Positions 25,203 through 34,650 of a stretch of 64,000 bases of DNA are shown piece after piece. Origin of the DNA: Terriglobia bacterium (GTDB taxonomy: Bacteria; Acidobacteriota; Terriglobia; Bryobacterales; Bryobacteraceae); the NCBI GenBank assembly GCA_020073345.1, contig JAIQFI010000023.1:31541-95540 (forward strand), read 5' to 3'. Both the position numbers and the translations under genes were made by a program. The first letter of the stretch is position 1. Each line of letters begins with the position of its first letter. The notes beneath the pieces are model-generated. The model was given only the letters and a program-made list of their open reading frames with translations, ran no database searches and was not told the origin of the DNA.

Positions 25203-25297
25203 GGTCTCCTCTCGGATTTCATATTTGAATCAACGGAAGTAACGGCGGGTCAGCGACGAAGCAATCTTCTAAGGTTTGCTTCGCTTCGTACTGTCGT

Positions 25298-26188
25298 TCA
25301 TTCGGTTACGTACGGCTCGCGAATCGGATGCACCCCCACCAGCGAAAGCAGCCTCCCGAGGTGGTCGCAAAGCTTGACCAACAAGGTCATGAACCGGCTC
25401 TGCCCCAAGGCCAGGGCAAACGGTAGCGCCGCGGTGTATAACGGGACCGCGACCACGGAGCGGAGGACCTGTTGCGCGCCGAAGGGCGACGTTCCTCCAC
25501 GGAGCAGGGCCCTTCTCAGCATAAACGTGCGCTTCCAACGGACAGGAGGAACGGTTTCGTAGGCCATGGCTTCATGGCACCATATGAAGCGGTGGCCTTT
25601 CCCGGTCAGCCTGCGGAACAAATCCTGATCCTCTCCGGTTCGGAACTCCGGCCGGAACGGGTCCCCGGACGACAGGAGAACCTGCTTATTGAACAGCGTG
25701 TTGCCGGTAATGCCTTTTCTCCAATCAATCACCAAGCCGGTCTTATAGCTACGACGGTCATAGAACCTGCCTTCCACAATCCAGTGAGGCGTGCCATCCT
25801 CGTAGTGTGGCTTCACCGGGCCGCACGCGCCATCGGCACCGAACTTCTGTACAGTATTGAAGAGCGTCAGAAGCCAGGTGGAGGAAGTTAGAAACTCATC
25901 GTCATCGATAAAAGCAACGTAATCGCCCCCGGCGTTCGCCACGGCCTTATTCCGGGCCAAGGCGATGTTCTGCCGGGACTCGACAACGTATTTGATGGGA
26001 ACGATTGTCGAGGCCGCCAACTCCGACACCACGGTTTCTGCGGATCGCTCGCGGTCGTTGTCCACAATCACGATGGAAAGAGTGAAGAGGCCGCCCGTGT
26101 TCTGCTTTACGAGTTGCCCCAGGAGCCGTTTCAGAAGATCCGGGCGCTTGTACGTACAAACACAAACGCTGATGTGGTGGTCGGCCAT
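25298..26188 (-). CDS. Glycosyltransferase family 2
   Basis: A GT-A fold enzyme of 296 residues. It opens HISVCVCTYKRPDLLKRLL, carries VIVDNDRERSAE, and has the metal-binding acidic run VAFIDDDEFLTSSTWL. Later TGEDQDLFRRLTGKGHRFIW supplies the ED/QXXRW-like acceptor region. Membrane topology is mostly cytoplasmic, with a hydrophobic C-terminal part (VAVPLYTAALPFALALG) that may associate with the membrane. Donor and linkage are not readable. Confidence 0.88.
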   Translation of the reverse strand: MADHHISVCVCTYKRPDLLKRLLGQLVKQNTGGLFTLSIVIVDNDRERSAETVVSELAASTIVPIKYVVESRQNIALARNKAVANAGGDYVAFIDDDEFLTSSTWLLTLFNTVQKFGADGACGPVKPHYEDGTPHWIVEGRFYDRRSYKTGLVIDWRKGITGNTLFNKQVLLSSGDPFRPEFRTGEDQDLFRRLTGKGHRFIWCHEAMAYETVPPVRWKRTFMLRRALLRGGTSPFGAQQVLRSVVAVPLYTAALPFALALGQSRFMTLLVKLCDHLGRLLSLVGVHPIREPYVTE

Positions 26189-26349
26189 CCGAACTCCTTT
26201 GTTTGTTACGACATGGACGGTTCTGACTCGAACCGCCGCCCATTGTGGCGACGTTCAATCGCCGAGTGCAGCGGGTCAGCATCCATTTCCTGCGCGCTAA
26301 ATCCGGCAAAATCCGGCCATGAAACTTGTCTCCCATGCATTCGGGACAT

Positions 26350-27117
26350 TCATGAGGACAACGAGCCGCAGAGCGCTTTCCAAGCCTCAAATACTGGCAA
26401 GATCCGCGCTCCTGAATCTACAGCGGCCTGCAAAATCTCTTCAAAGAACTCGGGAGTACATCCATATGGAGTGGGGGATTTGCAGACGTCGTGAGTCGCG
26501 AAAATCAGCCATCCGCGCGCCTGCGCATTCTCGCGTATCACACTCTTAACGCTCTCGGGATCGTCCCTGCTCTTCTCCAGGAAATAGCCAGAAAGATAGT
26601 TTAGATCCGCGCAGCCAACGTTGAAAGCCTGACCGCCCCCGCGACAGCACACGAAATGCCGGCCCACTTTCCGCTTAGTACCAACCCGAGGCGGGCTAAT
26701 CGGATAGGACAACGTTTTGAACCGGGCACCCGGGACCAAGTTGTCGAGTGCCCGCTGGTTGTCGATTACTGAATCTTCGAACGCACCGGCCTTCGTTTCC
26801 CAAGCGTCGCAGTGTCCAAACGTGTGACATCCCAACTCATGTCCCTGTTCGAGCGCAACCGCCAAGTCCTCGGGTAAGAAAATAGAACCGGTGGGCGCTT
26901 GCTTGCCCATGAGCCCGAAGGACGTATAGTAGGTTCCCCTGAGGCCGAAACGTTGCAGAATCGCTCCGCCCGCGAGAAGAGCGGAACGGGGAAAGTCATC
27001 AAACGTAAATGAGACTAACGGGGTCTGAGTATTGATTGCAAGAGGGCGCTTGACACAGAAACGGGCAGCGCTTCTAATATACCGCCCCCGCGCCCTATCC
27101 CACAATGGAACACTCAT
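26350..27117 (-). CDS. Polysaccharide deacetylase (NodB homology domain)
   Basis: A compact 255-residue NodB-domain protein. Motif 1 is VSFTFDDFPRSA (catalytic base and metal aspartates), motif 2 is ELGCHTFGHCDAW (HXXXH zinc ligands), and IFATHDVCKSPTPYG near the C-terminus supplies the motif-5 histidine. There is no signal peptide. Such enzymes de-N-acetylate GlcNAc-containing chains or lipid-linked sugars. It starts 2 nt after the FkbH-like gene stops, so the two are co-transcribed. Confidence 0.88.
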   Translation of the reverse strand: MSVPLWDRARGRYIRSAARFCVKRPLAINTQTPLVSFTFDDFPRSALLAGGAILQRFGLRGTYYTSFGLMGKQAPTGSIFLPEDLAVALEQGHELGCHTFGHCDAWETKAGAFEDSVIDNQRALDNLVPGARFKTLSYPISPPRVGTKRKVGRHFVCCRGGGQAFNVGCADLNYLSGYFLEKSRDDPESVKSVIRENAQARGWLIFATHDVCKSPTPYGCTPEFFEEILQAAVDSGARILPVFEAWKALCGSLSS

Positions 27118-27119
27118 GC

Positions 27120-28928
27120 CTAGTTTGCTCCTGGCCTCGTAATCGACATAATCTGGTCGTCAAGAACTTCCTGGCCTTGTCGAAACACAAGGGTAGAAAC
27201 ACCCTCCTTATCTTCGACGAATTTGAATCCCGTCTCATCGAAGACTTTGCCTGAGGGGGCATTCTTCGCTGTTTTGCGATAGCTGGCGTAGAAGTCTTGG
27301 TTTTTCCCGATCACGAAGCGGCGCAGGAAGAAGGACAGCACTGCGTGTTCGACGCGTTTGCCCTGAACGCGGCAGCTAAACATCAGGTCAAGCAAACGCG
27401 GCTCCCGAGCGTCGACTACGGCGAAACCTACGATTCCGTAGTTGCCGAATCGGTCCGCGCAGTTGATGACGTAGGTTTCGAGGAAGCCGGACTTCACGAT
27501 CTCGACAAGTTCGGCTTCCTGATATCTGTTACCCGAGAAATTCATCTGATTGGTTCGTTGCGCCAGCTCGTAAACTCTCTTGAGATTCGTGTCGTCCAGA
27601 GAGGTCATGACAACCTTCATGGCGCAGTTCCGCAAGAAACCGATATAGTCACCTTTGTGGGACTCTAGTGCAGTTCCCCTCTGCTCTTCTTCCATATACA
27701 TCGCACGCCGGCTCTTGCTCTCCGCCGTCACGGGAACGTCGCATTCCGGCCGGTCGAGTATTCCGGGATACTCTGCGGCATCGATGAGAGTTACCTGAGG
27801 CAGGGCTGCTCTGACCTCTTCGCGCTCGAACTCTTGATCGTCGACGAACGCCAGAGATTCGACACCGATATTGAGCAGCCGTGCAATTTCCGCGATGGAT
27901 TGGCTCTTCGGGTGCCACGCGATCTGGGGGAAAAGGAAATATTCGTCGAGGCCGCACAAGCGCAAGACCTCCATCGCATCGTCGGGGCTGTTCTTACTGG
28001 CGATAGAGTGAAGAATTCCTCTTTGGTCGGTTTGTTTTATGACGTCCACGACGCCCTGCCGTAGGCGAATCTTCTCAGGGCCGTCCTCAATGAGAATGCC
28101 GTCCCAAAGGGTGTTATCGAGGTCCCACACGATGCATTTGAATTTCTTAGCCGACGGCCCTGGACGCTTGCCGTTTCCAGCGGCAGGACTCTCCTTCACG
28201 AAGTCCATCAATCCAAAATAGAGAACGGTGTCATCACAGTCGTTTGGCACGATCTCGACTTCAAAAGGTTGGTCAGAATCAATGCATTGCAATATTTCGT
28301 CCAATGCCACTTTTGTACGCGTGTACCCTGGCGCGATGCCGATCATGGTCTGAAACGGCCTTTCCCTTTTCCGCGTCCGATCGCGCATGGTGAGTGTCAA
28401 ATTGATGGCCCGCGCGTTAGGGTTGAAACACTCGAGCAAAAAATAGTCCGGGAGCTCTCCATTTGGCCGAGCTCTTTCCGCAGACTGTCTTTTGAGATAG
28501 TGGATTTTGGTTAGAACACGGGGCTTAATTGAACTCGGCAATGGAACATTGCGCCCAATCGCTCCTACTGCTATGTTGACCAACTCTTGCCGCGCTGCCT
28601 TCGCCAATGGATGAAGGCGAAGGTTTCCGACTGTCCAAAGTTTTGCCCACTGCTTAAACCGCAATTTTAAGACGTAAGGGCTCAATCCTTGCTTGTGGTC
28701 GATGCGCACCATCCCATCTACGAATTGGCGGCAGGCTCCGTCTCGTCTTGGGGAGTACAGTTCACACGTGGTGTAACAAACGGGCCAAACGCACTCCGTG
28801 CAGTGTTCACCCCATGGGAGGACAGTGCGTGCCACGACTCGATCGCGGAATTCCGCAAAGCGCTTTCGCACATCTAGCGGCAAAGTCTCGATTGACTCGA
28901 CTAAGTCGTTTACTTCCGCTTCATACAT
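27120..28928 (-). CDS. FkbH-like HAD-IIIC protein with N-terminal Cys cluster
   Basis: The central HAD domain begins CIVWDLDNTLWDGILIEDG (about residue 270), has the SIASKNSPDDAMEVL serine motif and VDDQEFEREEVRA acidic motif IV. The C-terminal part carries a GNAT-like acyltransferase domain with the family mark AQRTNQMNFSGNRY. FkbH proteins form glyceryl- or other acyl-thioesters on a carrier protein. The N-terminal ~130 residues are unusual and carry a cysteine cluster (HCTECVWPVCYTTCEL, then GACRQF) that could bind zinc or an Fe-S centre. The closest carrier-protein gene I can see is at 63.5 kb. It is the first minus-strand gene downstream of the divergent region at 28.9-29.4 kb. Confidence 0.85.
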   Translation of the reverse strand: MYEAEVNDLVESIETLPLDVRKRFAEFRDRVVARTVLPWGEHCTECVWPVCYTTCELYSPRRDGACRQFVDGMVRIDHKQGLSPYVLKLRFKQWAKLWTVGNLRLHPLAKAARQELVNIAVGAIGRNVPLPSSIKPRVLTKIHYLKRQSAERARPNGELPDYFLLECFNPNARAINLTLTMRDRTRKRERPFQTMIGIAPGYTRTKVALDEILQCIDSDQPFEVEIVPNDCDDTVLYFGLMDFVKESPAAGNGKRPGPSAKKFKCIVWDLDNTLWDGILIEDGPEKIRLRQGVVDVIKQTDQRGILHSIASKNSPDDAMEVLRLCGLDEYFLFPQIAWHPKSQSIAEIARLLNIGVESLAFVDDQEFEREEVRAALPQVTLIDAAEYPGILDRPECDVPVTAESKSRRAMYMEEEQRGTALESHKGDYIGFLRNCAMKVVMTSLDDTNLKRVYELAQRTNQMNFSGNRYQEAELVEIVKSGFLETYVINCADRFGNYGIVGFAVVDAREPRLLDLMFSCRVQGKRVEHAVLSFFLRRFVIGKNQDFYASYRKTAKNAPSGKVFDETGFKFVEDKEGVSTLVFRQGQEVLDDQIMSITRPGAN

Positions 28929-29353
28929 TGAATTCGTTTCCCCAATCGTTGTAGAGTGATGATAGTGGCTCCTTTTTGTTCGGGCGCAAGCTGTCTGGAT
29001 CGCAGCTCCAGGTTGAAACCGACAAGCTTAAGAGAACCAGGGTCCCATCGATCGCTTGCGGACTCATATGCCCCCGTGCGGCTGCCAAGCCAATCTCGTG
29101 CTCGGTGCCTCAGTCGATTGACCCATTGATATTCCTAGGGATACTGGCATACGGAGCGGCCCCCACTTCGAGATCGGGTGATTTCGGGGTTACCCTAAGG
29201 TCAACCCTTAATAGGAAGTGCACTACGAAGGTACTATCCTTTGATAGGGGCCGCCTCAGGCTGCCTCAGCCTCCATGGAGGAACCGAATCAGATTCGCGC
29301 CGTTGCCTGTCTCTGCGGTAGACTGCGCTTGAACTCCGGGTGAAGGAACTACG
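28929..29353. other. Divergent intergenic region, 425 bp
   Basis: It separates the minus-strand FkbH-like gene from the plus-strand beta-helix gene, so it should hold promoters for both. On the plus strand TTGACC (29118-29123) and GATACT (29140-29145) are spaced by 16 nt, a weak sigma-70-like pair. CTATC-CTTT-GATAG around 29237-29251 can form a small hairpin. No RNA gene or coding remnant is recognisable. Confidence 0.4.
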
Positions 29354-31564
29354 ATGAGAAACAGACTACTTCTTTTCTTTTTGATACTCGCGTCTTGCGT
29401 CCCAGGCACTTTGTATGCTCAAGCCTGGTCTGGCGTCATTGCTCCCACCCGCGCGGTGGATTGGAGCACCGCTGGCGTAGTTGGTGGCATTCCCAGCTAT
29501 CCTGCCTGCACTACGGCTCAGGCTGGAAGAACCGTGCCAATCGCAGCTTATTCAGGAAGCGGCGCGATCATCAACACGGCGCTCGCGAATTGCGCTGCAG
29601 CTAACCCAAACGGTTCTTATCTCCAACTGGCGGCGGGCACATTCAATATCAATACTGTAGGAATGCAATTCGCAGGACTGAATAATGTGGTGCTTCGCGG
29701 CATGGGAGCGGATCAGACAATTATGGTGTTCAGTGCCGGGGCTCCCTGCAACGGTTATGGTGCTCTCGCCTGCATATCCCCTCCCTGGAGCACTCCTGGC
29801 GGGAGCGAAGGCAACGTGTGCGATTACACTGCGGGTTACGCCGTGGGCGCGACTACGATCACGCTTGCCAATTGTGGCTCGACAACTCCTGCGAAAGGAT
29901 CGGTCTCCAACCTCAAAGTTGGCGGCATTATTACGCTCGATCAGGTAGATTATCTGGTGGATCCCGGTACCATTTGGTCTTGCCTAAGCTCGGTCAGCAC
30001 AAATCCGTGCAGCCAAAGCGATAACGGTGGGGGAGCGCGGACCAACGGACCGTGCCTCAATACCATCTGCAACCGTGCGCAGCAGCAGGTGGTTCGCGTT
30101 ACTCAGTGCGATGGGAACGGCACTATAGGACATACGTGCGCGAGTGGCACGAACATCACGATCAGCCCAGGTCTTTACCTTTCCTACAATGGGACTCAAC
30201 TTCCACAGGCTTACTTTCCTCAGACCTCCTTAATGGGCGTTGGCAATGGCCTTGAGAATCTAAGCGTTTCGCCCATCCTCACGTGCGATTCCTTCGGGTC
30301 GAATCCCGGCACGGGTAGCCTCCCATGCAACGTAGCGGAGCAGAACCTAACCATCGCCAGTGCTTACAACTGTTGGATCAAGGGTGTGCGCTCGCTCTAC
30401 GGCAACAGGAGTCACGTGCTGCCCGCGTGGAGTATGCATATTACGATCCAGGACAATTATATGGCCTTCAGTGTTTTTGCGGGGTCAACCAGTTATGGGA
30501 TTGAGACCCGCCATTTAGAAAACAGCCTGATACAGAACAACATCATGCAGCAGATAACCGATTCCACCCCGACCATGCTCGGAGAAGGTACGGTGGTCGC
30601 CTATAATTTCGGCATCTACACGACCTACGACAAGGGCGGTGGGTGGTTCCAGGCCAATTTTTACATGCACCACGGAGGAGACGCCTTCAATCTGTGGGAG
30701 GGAAATATCGGCTCCGGGGTCAACGCCGACAGCATTCACGGCACGCATCACTTCGGCACGTTCTTTCGCAACTATCTTCCTGGCTGGCAACGTATTTGCG
30801 GGCCAGCGGAACAAGCTGCGTGCAACAACCAGACCAACGCAATTGACCTCGCGGCCGGCTCCAGGTATTTTAACCTGATCGGGAACGTGCTCGGCACCCC
30901 TAGCTTCCATACACACTATGATTGTCTAGCCTTAAGCACAGCGAGTTGCACTGATGTGCAGCACACGATCTACTCGATTGGTTACACAGGCAACGCTGGC
31001 GGACCGTATCAAGGAAATCCTCTTAAGTACTGCACTACTCCGAGTTGCACAGCAATGGACAACTATGACCCGGAGACGGTCAACTACCTGATGCGCTGGG
31101 GAAACTGGGACGTGGTGAACGGGACAGCCCAATGGAACACGGGCGAGGTTCCGTCAAGCATTTCGCCCTATGGAAACCCCGTGCCTCCCAGCCACATGCT
31201 ACCTGCATCGTTTTACGTCTCCGCCAAGCCTTCCTGGTGGGGTTCTCTCCCATGGCCCGGAATCGGCCCGGATGTGTCGAACGGCAACATCGGGCAGTGC
31301 TCTGGGGGCACCTACGCCCGAGTTCCCGCGATCAACAGCAGCCAATGCACTCCAGGCGGCGGCTCTCGCGTAGCCGCACTCGGAGGCACCGCAAACGCGA
31401 ATGCAGCGATGAATTGCGCATTCAACGTAATGAATATGCCGGTCGACGGCAGTGGGAACGCCTTGAGCTTCAACGCTGCATCCTGTTATGGTGGCGCACC
31501 TCCGCCGCCGCCCCCTCCGAGCGGGACCGCTCCGCCGACTTCGCTCAGCTTGATCGTGCAGTGA
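29354..31564 (+). CDS. Secreted beta-helix (pectate-lyase-like) protein
   Basis: The only large plus-strand gene inside the cluster. A signal peptide is clear (MRNRLLLFFLILASC, cleavage near LYA|QAW). The mature protein is rich in Asn, Gly, Ser and Cys, with repeated short strand-turn units such as NNVVLRGMGADQT, NCWIKGVRSLYGN, SMHITIQDNYMAF and NSLIQNNIMQQI, as in right-handed parallel beta helices of polysaccharide lyases and depolymerases. The C-terminus ends in a proline run and a short Ser/Thr/Pro tail. In context it could trim or degrade the exported polysaccharide, but catalytic residues cannot be assigned. GAAGGA lies about 7 nt before the ATG. Its end is convergent with the flippase-GT2 gene. 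Confidence 0.75.
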   Translation: MRNRLLLFFLILASCVPGTLYAQAWSGVIAPTRAVDWSTAGVVGGIPSYPACTTAQAGRTVPIAAYSGSGAIINTALANCAAANPNGSYLQLAAGTFNINTVGMQFAGLNNVVLRGMGADQTIMVFSAGAPCNGYGALACISPPWSTPGGSEGNVCDYTAGYAVGATTITLANCGSTTPAKGSVSNLKVGGIITLDQVDYLVDPGTIWSCLSSVSTNPCSQSDNGGGARTNGPCLNTICNRAQQQVVRVTQCDGNGTIGHTCASGTNITISPGLYLSYNGTQLPQAYFPQTSLMGVGNGLENLSVSPILTCDSFGSNPGTGSLPCNVAEQNLTIASAYNCWIKGVRSLYGNRSHVLPAWSMHITIQDNYMAFSVFAGSTSYGIETRHLENSLIQNNIMQQITDSTPTMLGEGTVVAYNFGIYTTYDKGGGWFQANFYMHHGGDAFNLWEGNIGSGVNADSIHGTHHFGTFFRNYLPGWQRICGPAEQAACNNQTNAIDLAAGSRYFNLIGNVLGTPSFHTHYDCLALSTASCTDVQHTIYSIGYTGNAGGPYQGNPLKYCTTPSCTAMDNYDPETVNYLMRWGNWDVVNGTAQWNTGEVPSSISPYGNPVPPSHMLPASFYVSAKPSWWGSLPWPGIGPDVSNGNIGQCSGGTYARVPAINSSQCTPGGGSRVAALGGTANANAAMNCAFNVMNMPVDGSGNALSFNAASCYGGAPPPPPPPSGTAPPTSLSLIVQ

Positions 31565-31622
31565 CAAGAGGCCTCGCACTTGTTTGTGTGACCATGTCAA
31601 GCTTAGTCGCGGCGGCTCCCAC

Positions 31623-34361
31623 TCACGTATCTTTCGGCTGAACCAACATCTGGGGATCTGGTTCTCGAAACGGGAGCGTTCGGGGGGGGGCGTCCAAGGA
31701 ACCTCCCCCTCCACTTCCGGTCCGCGATGTAGAATCATGTGATCCGTCTCGCATCAGGATACTCCTGTCAACATTATGTAATACTTCGTCCCAAAAGCGC
31801 GCTATCGCCCACCGTGCGGTTGGCAGGAACACTTGGACGCGTTCGGCCATCTGCCAGCCAAATAGCTTTTCAATCCAAGAGTATTTCCGAGGCAAGGTTG
31901 GGGCTATCAGTTGGCCTCCGAGATTCCTGGCTATAGTTTGCGCCTGGTGAAAGATGTCGGGTCTTCTCGCGTAGAACAGAATCATCCCGCGCTGCAAGTA
32001 CCGCACACATGCAGCTCGGGTCCTTTCGCTGTCCTCCAGCGATCGCAGGTAATCGACATGTAGTTGCATCGATATCCATTGGGCTTCGCGTTTCCGGCCC
32101 GAGAGTCCGACGTAGCTCAAGCTGTTGCGGTGTGGCAGCCGATAGTAGGCTCGCGCCTCGCGGACGAAACGGACCGAGTCAGCCGCACGAAGAAGTCGGC
32201 AAAAATACTCGCCATCGTCGTCTCCCAATAATCGACTGTCCCAGGGGCCGGCGGCTTGAGTCAGTTCACGTGAGACCAACCACGTGTCGGTTTGCATGTA
32301 GACGTTGCCGCCCATTTTGTTCAGTAGCCATTCGACAGGCGACAGATCCCGCCACAGTTCAGTCGGGGTGAACTTCGCCCGGTAATATCGACTTGCGAAG
32401 ATACCGAAGGTGGACGTAAGGATGACCCGGCTGTTTTGACATTGCTTCGCTACCGCCATTTGCCGGGCGATCTTGTCTGGCGCCAAGAGGTCGTCTGCGT
32501 CAAGCCACTGAATGTACTCTCCACGGCTCAACGCGAACGCCGTATTCCTGGCCGCGGCAGCGCCCTGGTTGTTCTGAGTCACGACGCGAACCATGTCCGA
32601 CTCAAAGCATTTTGCGATGGAAAGCGTACGGTCCGTGGACCCGTCGTCCACGACGATAATCTCTTTTGGCTCCCAAGTCTGGGCAAGCGCCGAACGTAAC
32701 GCATCCGCTATCCATGCCTGCGCGTTGTATGCCGGCATGAGGATGGACACCAGAGGTTCCTTTGTGCTCCCCGTGAGACTCGGATGGGCTGGCGTTGCCG
32801 GTTTGGAGGCCGGGACCGTGTGCGTTGGCTCCTTCGACACGCCGCCCAGCGAGATCGTCTCTCCTGAAAGTCCTGAAAAGTAAGGCAGCGGCGGCCACCT
32901 GCGGTGCAAGGCGGCGACTACCCCTAAATAGAGGGCGCTGTACAATAGCAACGTCGACACGATCCACGGGAGGAGCTCTTGCAGAGCAGGAAACCAGCCC
33001 TCAGTATCGAGTCCACGTGCGATCCAAGAACACGCGAGTGCGGCCAAGGGTGCCGCCGCAATGTACCTCCAGAGCACCGCGATTATGGATTTCACGCTAA
33101 TCTGAATCGGACTCAAGGCATACCAGAACGCAGGGATGAGCAGGAACCAGAGGGATGCTGTCCAGGCCACTGCGATTCCTGCTGGACCCCACGGTAGAGC
33201 CACCAGGAAACACAGGAAAGTCACGACGGACTCCACGATTCCCCACCGAAGCCAACGGTCTGCCCGACCGATAGAAAGATGGATCCAGCCATGAACATAG
33301 TAGAGAACTATGGCCCCGACACCAGGTCCGAAGTAAGTGAAAATCTTGGCGGTGGGTTCCCACCCTGGTCCTAACAACAATCTGACCAGGTTGGCTCCAA
33401 CCACTGTCAGGGCTCCAGACAATCCCATTCCGGCAAGCGCGGTGACTGCGAGTCCACTCATCAGGTGCTGTTTATACTCTTCGGAACGGGGATTGAAGCG
33501 GCTCAACGCCGCTACCGCGACGTTCGTAAGCGGGGCGGTGAGTTGCCCCGCAGAAAGGGCAAACAGATCATAAGACTTCTTGTAAAACCCCAATGAAGTC
33601 GCCCCAAAGCGCCAACCGACCAGCAAGTTGTCCACATTCCGCGAGAAGTAGTTGATACTGAAGCGTCCATACACACTCATCGCGAAGCTCACTAAGGAAC
33701 GCGTACCCGCCACCCGCCGTGGAAGACCGGGAATCCAGCGGCATAGATACCAGGCTCCTAGAGTTTGCACAAGGGCTTGTGCCACGACTCCGGCAACCAA
33801 AGCGCGGTAACCCCACCCTCGCCGGGCCAGCAGGATGGCTAAGGCAACCGAAGCGACGCGGGAGAAAATGTCATTCCCGGAGACCGTCCCCAACCGCATT
33901 GCTCTTCTGAGCAAAGCCAAGTGCTGAACCGAGAGGCTCGAAAAGAGAATCGTCAGCGACATTCCCGCAGTGACCGCTGGCACAAGTGGGTCATGATAAA
34001 GTAACTCCAGCAGCCGCCCGCTCGCGGCGAAGGCGATTGTAAGAGCCGCCCCGATACTCACGCTGATCCAGAACAGGTTGCTAATTAAGCGATGGTCGAT
34101 CTTCTCCCACCGAAGAATCGCCTCGGTAAATCCGTTATGACCGAAGTTCATGAGCAGCAGACTAAAGGTGGAAACTAAAGCCACTAGGCCGAAATCCCGA
34201 GGCAGGAGCAAGCGAGCCAATACCACGGTTGAAACGACCTGCACCGCCAAACCAAGACTGCCGGACAGCACGATAGTACCCGCGCCGCGCATTGCGAGCC
34301 TACGAATCTCGCTGGTCTTTACCTCGGGGCGGTACTCACCGGCCCGATCAAAAGGTCTCAA
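31623..34361 (-). CDS. Wzx-type flippase fused to GT2 glycosyltransferase
   Basis: A 912-residue two-part protein. Residues about 1-500 form a MOP-superfamily oligosaccharide flippase with 12 or more membrane helices (VVSTVVLARLLLPRDFGLVA, INYFSRNVDNLLVGWRFG). A Pro/Ser/Thr-rich linker (about 505-535) leads to a GT-A family 2 domain starting VSILMPAYNAQAWIADAL, with VVDDGSTDRTLSIA, IQWLDADDLLAPDK, and LLGDDDGEYFCRLL. Flippases translocate lipid-linked repeat units; GT2 enzymes build them on the cytoplasmic side. A single chain doing both would couple assembly to flipping. The reading frame is continuous across the junction. An unfused ancestor and a stop loss are possible, but the linker is not a simple read-through of a normal intergenic region. 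Confidence 0.88.
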   Translation of the reverse strand: MRPFDRAGEYRPEVKTSEIRRLAMRGAGTIVLSGSLGLAVQVVSTVVLARLLLPRDFGLVALVSTFSLLLMNFGHNGFTEAILRWEKIDHRLISNLFWISVSIGAALTIAFAASGRLLELLYHDPLVPAVTAGMSLTILFSSLSVQHLALLRRAMRLGTVSGNDIFSRVASVALAILLARRGWGYRALVAGVVAQALVQTLGAWYLCRWIPGLPRRVAGTRSLVSFAMSVYGRFSINYFSRNVDNLLVGWRFGATSLGFYKKSYDLFALSAGQLTAPLTNVAVAALSRFNPRSEEYKQHLMSGLAVTALAGMGLSGALTVVGANLVRLLLGPGWEPTAKIFTYFGPGVGAIVLYYVHGWIHLSIGRADRWLRWGIVESVVTFLCFLVALPWGPAGIAVAWTASLWFLLIPAFWYALSPIQISVKSIIAVLWRYIAAAPLAALACSWIARGLDTEGWFPALQELLPWIVSTLLLYSALYLGVVAALHRRWPPLPYFSGLSGETISLGGVSKEPTHTVPASKPATPAHPSLTGSTKEPLVSILMPAYNAQAWIADALRSALAQTWEPKEIIVVDDGSTDRTLSIAKCFESDMVRVVTQNNQGAAAARNTAFALSRGEYIQWLDADDLLAPDKIARQMAVAKQCQNSRVILTSTFGIFASRYYRAKFTPTELWRDLSPVEWLLNKMGGNVYMQTDTWLVSRELTQAAGPWDSRLLGDDDGEYFCRLLRAADSVRFVREARAYYRLPHRNSLSYVGLSGRKREAQWISMQLHVDYLRSLEDSERTRAACVRYLQRGMILFYARRPDIFHQAQTIARNLGGQLIAPTLPRKYSWIEKLFGWQMAERVQVFLPTARWAIARFWDEVLHNVDRSILMRDGSHDSTSRTGSGGGGSLDAPPRTLPFREPDPQMLVQPKDT

Positions 34362-34650
34362 AGGGCTTCCTTTCGTCTTGTCCCGTAGGCTGACATAAAC
34401 CGTAAAGACCTGTCCGACGTCTAATGAGAACTCCTAGAGCGGCAAAGACCGCTGTACGGCATAATCGGCGCCGGTTGGCGCTTCGATAACGCGATTGACA
34501 AGACGCTCTTTCGCAGCGTGTTACATGGGACATGAGAGGTTCCCACTATTCCGAAAAAGCCAGTGTGCGTTTAAATAACAAACAGCTTCCAATTCTGTAA
34601 TACCGCCTCTAGAGGTCGCTCCCAATAATCGACAACAGCCATTGTCTCCG

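Noticed and set aside
32449..32457. A third GGCGGTAGC core
   Set aside because: It lies inside the GT2 coding region (codons for M-A-V-A) and lacks the flanking TGGGAC-GAA part.
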